DNA of 64,000 nucleotides from Bacillus fonticola (GTDB lineage Bacteria > Bacillota > Bacilli > Bacillales > JC228): assembly GCF_012955605.1 (NCBI RefSeq), contig NZ_CP052135.1:2120711-2184710 (forward strand). The letters run 5' to 3'. Below the pieces are notes generated by a model. That model was given only the letters and a program-made list of their open reading frames with translations, made no database searches and was not told the origin of the DNA. Below are positions 58,623 through 64,000 of the stretch, piece by piece (within the stretch, counting starts at the first letter, position 1; the number at the start of each line of letters is the position of its first letter). Position numbers and translations under genes: made by a program.

Positions 58623-59360
58623 TTAATCATTATCGTTACCTAGAGAACGAAGAAGTTCCTGAATATCTTCTTCAAATGTTTGGCGTGATTCCCCGTGACG
58701 AAGGGAGTTGTCCACGTTACGCAATCGACTGAACGTTCCTTTGTTAGCAACGACAGTAACCTCTTGGTTCTTTGCGTATGGTTCGATTGCGCGTTCAATA
58801 TCCTGTAACGTTTTTTTCTTATCTCGTTCGTTTTTTAATACGACTGCCACCACAATATCTCTGTCATAAATAACAGAGCGGACATCCGTTACGTTGTCCA
58901 TATTGCCCACTATTTCACTGATTGACTCGGAAAGATTTCCTTCGTACGTGTTGTAATAGGAGCTTCTTGGTCTTGACGTTTGATCATCCAGATGGCCGTG
59001 GTAGTTGGCATCCCCTGTGGAATACTGGCCGTCTTTTAGAAAAAGGCTATCGTAATTGCTGAGCGGTTGTGTACCATTCGGTGGGTTCCCGTTTTCGTCA
59101 CGAATTTGTAATGTTTGCCTACGGGTTCTTCGGTAATCTTGTCCTTCTTCTCCGACTGTATGGTCATAGAGCTCTTTCATTGGTCCGTCATTTTCGCTTT
59201 CACGAAACGTTCCATCAAACTCGTTCGTGTAATAACCAATTGGGTTGCCTTCGTTTGTGTAGCGGTTCGTGTTCTCCGCTTCATCATTGGATGAACATCC
59301 CGCCACCACGCTAGTCAAAAGCAAACCCGTCACTCCGACCTTGACCCATTGTTTCTCCAA
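58623..59360 (-). CDS. coxA: YhcN/YlaJ-family sporulation lipoprotein (CoxA/YrbB-like)
   Basis: This 245-residue protein has a lipoprotein signal peptide ending VVAGC (Cys22) and a polar Asn/Tyr/Arg-rich middle. The C-terminal YhcN/YlaJ domain contains VTDVRSVIYDRDIVVAVVL and an amphipathic end. The position beside safA matches B. subtilis coxA (yrbB), a cortex-associated spore protein. The start is TTG at 59360 with AGGGGG 8 nt upstream; that site is buried in a strong hairpin (59367-59441). Confidence 0.82.
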   Translation of the reverse strand: MEKQWVKVGVTGLLLTSVVAGCSSNDEAENTNRYTNEGNPIGYYTNEFDGTFRESENDGPMKELYDHTVGEEGQDYRRTRRQTLQIRDENGNPPNGTQPLSNYDSLFLKDGQYSTGDANYHGHLDDQTSRPRSSYYNTYEGNLSESISEIVGNMDNVTDVRSVIYDRDIVVAVVLKNERDKKKTLQDIERAIEPYAKNQEVTVVANKGTFSRLRNVDNSLRHGESRQTFEEDIQELLRSLGNDND

Positions 59361-59366
59361 AGGAAA

Positions 59367-59441
59367 AACCCCCTGTCTAAGGAGTGGTCACACGGCTTTC
59401 GTGCTACCGTGTACACCTAGCATGTGAACAGACAGCGGGTT
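59367..59441 (-). terminator. Two-tier hairpin between nadE and coxA, terminator-like
   Basis: A 12-bp stem with one mismatch (59367-59378 and 59430-59441) encloses a second stem ACACGG/CCGTGT plus GGT/ACC. It is followed on the minus strand by TTTTT and then the coxA TTG start. The 3' arm carries AGGGGG, the coxA ribosome binding site. It would terminate nadE transcripts and lock coxA translation in read-through RNA. Confidence 0.7.
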
Positions 59442-59466
59442 TCATCCTGTCAGTATCGACCAAAAA

Positions 59467-60204
59467 TCAATTCGGCGGAGAAAAAGCTAATTGGCGCTTG
59501 TGGGCAGTTCGTTCGTGCATTCTGTCGATTATTTCTTTATCCTTTTGAGGAATATCCATCCCCTGTAAGTACTTGTCAATATTTTCATACGTAGTGCCCA
59601 TCTCATTTTCGTCTGTTTGACCTTCCCACAGACCAGCACTTGGAGCTTTATTAATGATGGCGTCGGGAACGCTTAATGCTTGGGCCATTTCACGAACCTC
59701 ACCTTTTGTTAAGTTCACGAGCGGCACGAGGTCAACACCACCGTCTCCAAATTTCGTGAAGTAACCGGTGTGCCATTCCGCTGCGTTATCGGTTCCGACG
59801 ACAAGATAGTTTTGATTTTGCGCAATGCTGTATAGCGTAGTCATGCGCAGACGCGCTTTCGTGTTAGCATCGGATAGTTTCGCTTGCTCTTCGTTATAGC
59901 GTCCTGACGTTTTAAGAGCCATCTCTACGGGTGTTACGAGCTCTGTGTGTGCGTTAGATAAATCAACAAGAACAGAATCAATTCCACAAGCATCAATGAC
60001 GTTTCTTGCATCCTTTTGGTCATTTGGGTTGCTTTTACACGGCATAATGACGCCCAGTGAGTTATTCGGATAAGCTCGTTTAATTAAATTAGCCACGACA
60101 GCAGAATCAATCCCTCCACTTACACCAACAAGAGCCCCCTTTGCCCCAGCATCTTCTACTCGTTCTTGAATCCATTTTGTCAAGTTTTCAACAGTTTGTT
60201 GCAT
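59467..60204 (-). CDS. nadE: NAD(+) synthase NadE (ammonia-dependent type)
   Basis: NadE amidates deamido-NAD to NAD. The 245-residue protein has the PP-loop VSGGIDSAV near residue 30, the substrate-binding segment GTDNAAEWHTGYFTKFGDGG and KAPSAGLW. There is no nitrilase-type glutaminase domain, so it should use ammonia. The ATG at 60204 follows AAAGGAAG. It lies 28 nt downstream of the kinase-like gene and in line with safA, not its B. subtilis location. Confidence 0.95.
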   Translation of the reverse strand: MQQTVENLTKWIQERVEDAGAKGALVGVSGGIDSAVVANLIKRAYPNNSLGVIMPCKSNPNDQKDARNVIDACGIDSVLVDLSNAHTELVTPVEMALKTSGRYNEEQAKLSDANTKARLRMTTLYSIAQNQNYLVVGTDNAAEWHTGYFTKFGDGGVDLVPLVNLTKGEVREMAQALSVPDAIINKAPSAGLWEGQTDENEMGTTYENIDKYLQGMDIPQKDKEIIDRMHERTAHKRQLAFSPPN

Positions 60205-60232
60205 ATTATTACTTCCTTTCGCTTCACGTTAT

Positions 60233-61204
60233 TCATGATTCTACCATATTCCGTATTTTTTCGATAAAATTCATTCTACGTGAAAGCTGATGAAAGGTCG
60301 TACGTTCCACATAACTCATCCATTCTTTATGTGAGAACAAGTTTTCTCTGATCGTTCTGTTCCATTCTCGATAAATATCGGACGGAAACGCCAAACCATA
60401 CAAAAAATGGGCGTTTATCTGGAACGCATGATCAGCGCACAAAAGATCAGATGACCAGTGAATATATGGTAAAATGCGATTAGCAAATTGCACCTCATCA
60501 TACCAAGCAGGTCCATACGCCACGAGGTCAAAATCAATCATGTATAGGTTACCGTTTAAGTGGCGAATAAAATTATGGGCTGCTACGTCTCCGTGTAGAA
60601 TGGTGTGGGTATCCTTTGTTTGTTCACTGTTCATTCCATCCAGTGCCCATTGTCCCCATTGATGCAATTTTTGCAAAGTAGTTTTCGGAATATAAGTACT
60701 TAACACGGAATGAGCATCTTCAAAATCAGCAAAGCGTTTATGCCATTTCATAAGTAATGACGGACGTGTAAGCATCCCCGGAGCTGCTTCTTGAATAGAT
60801 TGTCCTAGCTCATGGACGGAACGTAATAGGTGATGAGCATCCTTTCGATCTTTTTGCAAAGTATAGGTGATCGATTCACCTTTCTTTACATTCGCATGAG
60901 GAATGTATTCTAAAAGTGCGATGGAACCCTTCCCATCGAAGAAAAGCTCATCAGGCTCAGATATCATTTGATTCGTGCCTGACAATCCCTTTTCCAACAA
61001 TGCATTAGTGACCCATCGTTGCTTCATATAATCTTCCTGTGTAGAAAATCGCTTTGCAATCCACTTGTTTCCGTGTTTACCTGTAACCTCCCAAACATGA
61101 CTCCGAATGGGCTTTACAGAAAGAAGTTGTTTACCGAGTACTGCTTGAAAAAAAGAAAGGAGACGTGTTGTAACATCGTCTCCTCGCAAAGGTGTGTTCC
61201 TCAC
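60233..61204 (-). CDS. APH/CotS-like kinase-fold protein, spore-coat locus
   Basis: This 323-residue protein has the aminoglycoside/choline-kinase fold: an N-lobe lysine in KWIAKRFS, the catalytic loop ILHGDVAAHNFI (Asp, Asn) and the metal-binding YMIDFDLVAYG. Similar proteins (CotS, CotI and YutH relatives) occur in spore coats. The substrate is unknown and antibiotic resistance should not be inferred. The start is GTG at 61204 with AAGGG 8 nt upstream, 5 nt after the safA stop, so the two genes are coupled. Confidence 0.82.
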   Translation of the reverse strand: MRNTPLRGDDVTTRLLSFFQAVLGKQLLSVKPIRSHVWEVTGKHGNKWIAKRFSTQEDYMKQRWVTNALLEKGLSGTNQMISEPDELFFDGKGSIALLEYIPHANVKKGESITYTLQKDRKDAHHLLRSVHELGQSIQEAAPGMLTRPSLLMKWHKRFADFEDAHSVLSTYIPKTTLQKLHQWGQWALDGMNSEQTKDTHTILHGDVAAHNFIRHLNGNLYMIDFDLVAYGPAWYDEVQFANRILPYIHWSSDLLCADHAFQINAHFLYGLAFPSDIYREWNRTIRENLFSHKEWMSYVERTTFHQLSRRMNFIEKIRNMVES

Positions 61205-61209
61205 AGAAT

Positions 61210-62583
61210 TCACCCTTTTTTTCCGTAATAATTATTTCCATAGACATCTCCATTTGGATAGTGTGGGGATGAAGGGTAGCCTCCTTGTGTACCTAAACCG
61301 TTTGGCCCTGGTCCATAAGGAACTCCATATGGGCCACCACATCCACAGTCTTGCCCTGGTGCTGGATATGGTTGTGCTGGATATGGTTGTGCTGGCATTG
61401 CAGTTCCTGGTCCCATTGATGAGTACGGATAAGCCCCGTTTGGAGAATCTTCTCCGTAAACCCCTTGAACTTCCCCTGATGGATAACCTGGTCCTCCATA
61501 CGCTGGTCCTGGACTACCGAATCCTGGGCCGTATCCTGGTGTTGGACCAAATTCCGGGCCGTACCCTGGTGCTGGACCGAATTCTGGGCCGTATCCCCCT
61601 GGTGCTGGACCGAATTCTGGGCCGTACCCCGGTGCTGGACCGAATTCTGGGCCGTATCCCCCTGGTGCTGGACCGTATTCTGGGCCGTATCCCCCTGGTG
61701 TTGGACCGAATTCTGGGCCGTATCCCCCTGGTGCTGGACCGTATTCTGGGCCGTACCCCGGTGCTGGACCGTACCCCAGTGCTGGACCGTATTCTGGACC
61801 GTAACCTGGTGCTGGACCGTATTCTGGGCTATATCCTGGTCCTGAACCGTATCCTGGGCCGTATCCAGGCTGCATTTGATCATATGCGCCCTGTACTTGC
61901 CCCATGTGTGGATAATGGTTCGTCAATGGGAAAGAGGAAGAAGAAGACTCATCGTAAACCCCCCCTGCAAATCCTGGTTGCGTCATCTGTCCGTAAGGGA
62001 TTTCATGGTAACTTCCTTGCACTCCATGGTGGTGCATCCCATGATGAGGTGGGTAACCCGTTTGTATGCCGCCGACTCCTGGTGGCATTGGTACTGGTAC
62101 CATTCCTGGTGGACACAGTGGCATCATCGGTTGCATCACTCCTTCTATCGATTCAGATGATTCTTCTATAACTTCCGGCTTTGGCTTTGGTGGCATTTTT
62201 GGCATTTCTTTTTTCGTTGTGGACACGTTAGCCATGTTCATCATATAGTAGTTATTAATATCAATCTCTGGGGAAATTTGCATTGGCATTTTTGGTGATT
62301 TCATCGGCATTTCCTTTGGTTTTTTCTGCATAGGCATCTCTTTCATTGGCATAGGCATCTCTTTCATTGGCATGGGCATCTCTTTTTTTGCGCCGAAATT
62401 CACTTTTGCAGACTCTTTTTTAACCGAACCGCCATTGTCAGGCACTTTTATTTTCATGCCGGGCATAATCATGTCTGGATTAGACAACTGGGCATTCATT
62501 TTCTTTACCTCTTCAAAATTCACGCCATACTTTTTAGCGATCTTCCAAAGAGTGTCCCCTTTTTGGACAATGTGAATCTTCAC
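61210..62583 (-). CDS. safA: Spore coat morphogenetic protein SafA (repeat-rich)
   Basis: SafA directs inner-coat assembly and localises to the cortex-coat interface. The 457-residue protein has an N-terminal LysM domain (residues 1-48, VQKGDTLWKIAKKYGV) and a Met/Pro/Lys-rich segment with EMPMPMK repeats (about 68-105). A Gly/Tyr/Pro-rich C-terminal half follows, with about nine tandem YGPE(Y/F)GPxPG units. The start is GTG at 62583 with GGAGG 8 nt upstream. Internal methionines could give a short form as in B. subtilis. Confidence 0.9.
   Translation of the reverse strand: MKIHIVQKGDTLWKIAKKYGVNFEEVKKMNAQLSNPDMIMPGMKIKVPDNGGSVKKESAKVNFGAKKEMPMPMKEMPMPMKEMPMQKKPKEMPMKSPKMPMQISPEIDINNYYMMNMANVSTTKKEMPKMPPKPKPEVIEESSESIEGVMQPMMPLCPPGMVPVPMPPGVGGIQTGYPPHHGMHHHGVQGSYHEIPYGQMTQPGFAGGVYDESSSSSFPLTNHYPHMGQVQGAYDQMQPGYGPGYGSGPGYSPEYGPAPGYGPEYGPALGYGPAPGYGPEYGPAPGGYGPEFGPTPGGYGPEYGPAPGGYGPEFGPAPGYGPEFGPAPGGYGPEFGPAPGYGPEFGPTPGYGPGFGSPGPAYGGPGYPSGEVQGVYGEDSPNGAYPYSSMGPGTAMPAQPYPAQPYPAPGQDCGCGGPYGVPYGPGPNGLGTQGGYPSSPHYPNGDVYGNNYYGKKG
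61535..61850 (-). repeat. Tandem 30/33-nt coding repeats in safA
   Basis: Units of 30 or 33 nt encode GYGPEFGPAP(G)-type decapeptides, with Y/F and A/T variation and degenerate copies at both ends. The near identity of units at DNA level suggests recent expansion or gene conversion. The repeats also create spurious long frames on the other strand. Confidence 0.9.
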
Positions 62584-62636
62584 TTCGTTTCCCTCCTCAT
62601 CTAGCTGTAGACGCTAAGGAACCCGCTCACTGATTA

Positions 62637-62664
62637 AGATTATGACAGGTGTTTGCAATATATG
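62637..62664 (-). promoter_or_regulatory. Candidate sigma-E promoter of safA
   Basis: On the minus strand CATATATT (62657-62664), 12 nt and CATAATCT (62637-62644) resemble the sigma-E pattern (-35 ATA, -10 CATA-rich), about 50 nt upstream of the GTG. Sigma-E control of safA is known in B. subtilis. Confidence 0.4.
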
Positions 62665-62769
62665 TTTGGTTGCTGTTCATGCCATCTTCTTGAAGTGAGG
62701 CGCTTCCCAAGGGCGTGCGCCTTCCGCCTTTCGTACTGATCCATATCCTACTAATTGTATGTGCAAATT

Positions 62770-62824
62770 TGTGCATAGGCACACACTACTTTCTCTTGAA
62801 GAGCTTTTCATGATAACTTATGAT
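62770..62824 (+). promoter_or_regulatory. Promoter of niaR with possible operator
   Basis: TTGAAG (62796-62801) and TATGAT (62819-62824) with a 17-nt spacer form a likely sigma-A promoter. The inverted repeat TGTGCATAGGCACA (62770-62783) lies 12 nt upstream of the -35 and could be an operator, perhaps for NiaR itself; that part is speculative. Confidence 0.5.
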
Positions 62825-62904
62825 GTAAGGAAGTTGTCTTGTTCCTAAAGTTTTCAAAACGTGTGGGAATTAGGCGACCGTCCCACCTGAGAGAGAGGAT
62901 ATCC

Positions 62905-63423
62905 ATGGAGAAAATTACCGGAGATCAACGTCGTGAACAATTGTTACAATGGCTACGGGCATCTTCTGCGCCTATAACAGGGACTGAACTGGCAGAGCGT
63001 GCTGGTGTGAGCAGACAAGTTATTGTGGGGGATATGACACTGTTAAAAGCAAAGAATACACCGATTGTGGCAACAAGTCGTGGCTACATGTACTTACAAG
63101 AAGTTGCATCAGCACGATACATCCGCCAAGTCGCTTGCCGACACACCCCTGAACGAACAGAGGAAGAGTTGTACTTACTAGTTGACCATGGAGTGACTGT
63201 AATAGATGTAAAGGTCGAACACGAGGTATATGGAGAATTAACAGCTTCTCTTCATTTACGAAGTCGTAAAGATGTCGAAGCATTTTTGCAATCTATTCAA
63301 TCCGCTAGTCTGCTTAGTGAACTCACAGACGGTTATCATGTACATACTTTACAAGCACCGACAGAGGATGTTGTGGAAAAAGCCATTCTTGCTTTAGAAA
63401 AACATGGTTTTTTAGCAAATTAA
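62905..63423 (+). CDS. niaR: Nicotinate-responsive repressor NiaR (YrxA)
   Basis: This 172-residue regulator has an N-terminal winged helix (residues 5-60, GTELAERAGVSRQVIVGDM) and a C-terminal 3H domain whose histidines are in ACRHTPE, LVDHGV, VEHEVYG and SLHLRSR. In B. subtilis it represses NAD-synthesis genes when nicotinic acid is present. The ATG at 62905 has GAGAGGA upstream. The nifS-nadBCA operon normally divergent from it is absent; its targets must lie elsewhere. Confidence 0.93.
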   Translation: MEKITGDQRREQLLQWLRASSAPITGTELAERAGVSRQVIVGDMTLLKAKNTPIVATSRGYMYLQEVASARYIRQVACRHTPERTEEELYLLVDHGVTVIDVKVEHEVYGELTASLHLRSRKDVEAFLQSIQSASLLSELTDGYHVHTLQAPTEDVVEKAILALEKHGFLAN

Positions 63424-63454
63424 AAAGATGCCCTTATTGTAAAAAGGGCATCTT
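63421..63454 (-). terminator. Terminator between niaR and pheA
   Basis: The stem AAGATGCCCTT/AAGGGCATCTT (63425-63435 and 63444-63454) has TTTTTA on the minus strand, ending the pheA transcript. It also lies directly after the niaR stop. Confidence 0.88.
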
Positions 63455-63479
63455 CCCCCAATTTATCCACGCACCCAAA

Positions 63480-64000
63480 CTACGCGCACACGATATTGTT
63501 TTTCACCTTATACACAGGGTAGCTACCAAGTAACTTTACGGTGCACCCAAGTGACTCCATCTCCTGAATAGCTCCCGGTAACAAGACATCGTCCATCGGT
63601 TTCGTTACGTCCATTAGAAATACGTAAGACCCGAGTCCTGTTTTTGTAGGACGAGATTCGATTTTGCTCAGTCCTAAGTTTCGCCACGCAAAACATGACA
63701 AGGCTTTATGAAGGGCTCCCGGTTCGTTTGTTGGCAACCAAACAAGCAGTGTCGTTTTCTCGCCATCTGCCTTTTGCTGTAATGCCAGCTCTTCATTTGT
63801 TAGCAAAATAAATCGTGTCTCATTGCTTGTATAGTCCTGTACATCCTGTTTGACAATAGTCAACCCGTACTGAGCGGCAGCGAGTTGGTTCGCGATGGCT
63901 CCGTAACAACGATTCGGATGTTCTTTCACGATCTTTGCCGCCGCTGCAGTCGACGTTGTTTCTATTTTTACGGCCCCTGTTAGTTGCGAATACAATAAAG
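63480..64000 (-). CDS. pheA: Prephenate dehydratase PheA (3' part)
   Basis: The C-terminal 173 codons are visible and the frame stays open to the right edge. The visible part contains the dehydratase TRF motif (SNETRFILL) and the regulatory ACT domain with NEPGALHKAL and SKIESRPT, the phenylalanine-binding ESRP site. The enzyme converts prephenate to phenylpyruvate and is feedback-inhibited by phenylalanine. Convergent with niaR, as in B. subtilis. Confidence 0.95.
   Translation of the reverse strand, partial: LLYSQLTGAVKIETTSTAAAAKIVKEHPNRCYGAIANQLAAAQYGLTIVKQDVQDYTSNETRFILLTNEELALQQKADGEKTTLLVWLPTNEPGALHKALSCFAWRNLGLSKIESRPTKTGLGSYVFLMDVTKPMDDVLLPGAIQEMESLGCTVKLLGSYPVYKVKNNIVCA

Noticed and set aside
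60233..61204. APH-fold gene considered as an aminoglycoside resistance gene
   Set aside because: The fold is shared with spore-coat CotS-type and other small-molecule kinases, and the gene is coupled to safA; context favours a spore role.
61535..61850. Tandem repeats considered as a CRISPR array
   Set aside because: Units are contiguous without unique spacers, are in frame and encode a protein repeat in safA.
61194..62171. Long plus-strand ORF (325 codons) and a 196-codon minus-strand frame over safA
   Set aside because: They are by-products of the repetitive Gly/Tyr/Pro coding repeats; the products are low-complexity (for example repeated LDRILGR) and lack proper starts. The safA frame explains the sequence.

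Overview
The window is a chromosomal segment from an endospore-forming member of the Bacillaceae (Bacillales). The evidence is the sporulation gene set (sda, sigK, spoVB, bofC, coxA-like, safA), the two T-box leaders, the Bacillus-type 6S RNA, and gene order that closely follows the yqeK-to-pheA part of the Bacillus subtilis map. Most genes lie on the minus strand. There is no prophage, IS element, CRISPR array, rRNA or tRNA gene. I cannot name the species.

Layout. 1-4.1 kb: yqeK (partial), nadD, yhbY, aroE, yqeH, yqeG, then divergent sda behind a cluster of DnaA boxes. 4.2-10.9 kb is less conserved: pepF, small YjcZ-like, DnaJ-zinc-finger and YrzI-like proteins, an Asp-box lipoprotein, an uninterrupted sigK, yrhC and mtnN. 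11-31 kb is the conserved block yrrS-pbpI-greA-udk-trmR-mltG-yrzB-ruvX-ireB-alaS (T-box)-yrrI-yrrD-recD2-yrrB-mnmA-iscS-cymR, with divergent rarA. 31-35 kb is an insertion relative to B. subtilis: a chemoreceptor with a sigma-D promoter and an ABC-2 exporter. 35-47 kb: 6S RNA, aspS-hisS (T-box), amidase, dtd, relA, apt, recJ. 47-58 kb: lapA-like, secDF, comN, spoVB, yajC, tgt, queA, ruvBA, bofC. 58.6-64 kb: coxA-like, nadE, a small-molecule-kinase-like gene, safA, niaR and the 3' part of pheA.

Functional themes are tRNA maturation and charging (mnmA/iscS, queA/tgt, trmR, dtd, alaS, hisS, aspS), recombination and replication repair (recD2, rarA, recJ, ruvABX), the stringent response (relA/apt), protein export (secDF/yajC), cell-wall synthesis and remodelling (pbpI, mltG, amidase), and sporulation control and coat building.

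Several blocks present in B. subtilis are missing here: yrrT/mccA/mccB beside mtnN, trhP1/trhP2 beside trmR, tcdA beside aspS, and nifS-nadBCA beside niaR.

No obviously new multi-gene system is visible. The best candidates for undescribed biology are regulatory: (i) a 14-codon leader ORF overlapping the secDF start codon, with competing C-tract/G-tract pairings in the leader; (ii) an apparent AUC start codon on the SH3b amidase gene; (iii) an intrinsic terminator in the leader of the YrzI-like gene; (iv) hairpins that bury the ribosome binding sites of pbpI and the coxA-like gene; and (v) a T-box on hisS-aspS whose specifier and T-box bases point to different tRNAs.
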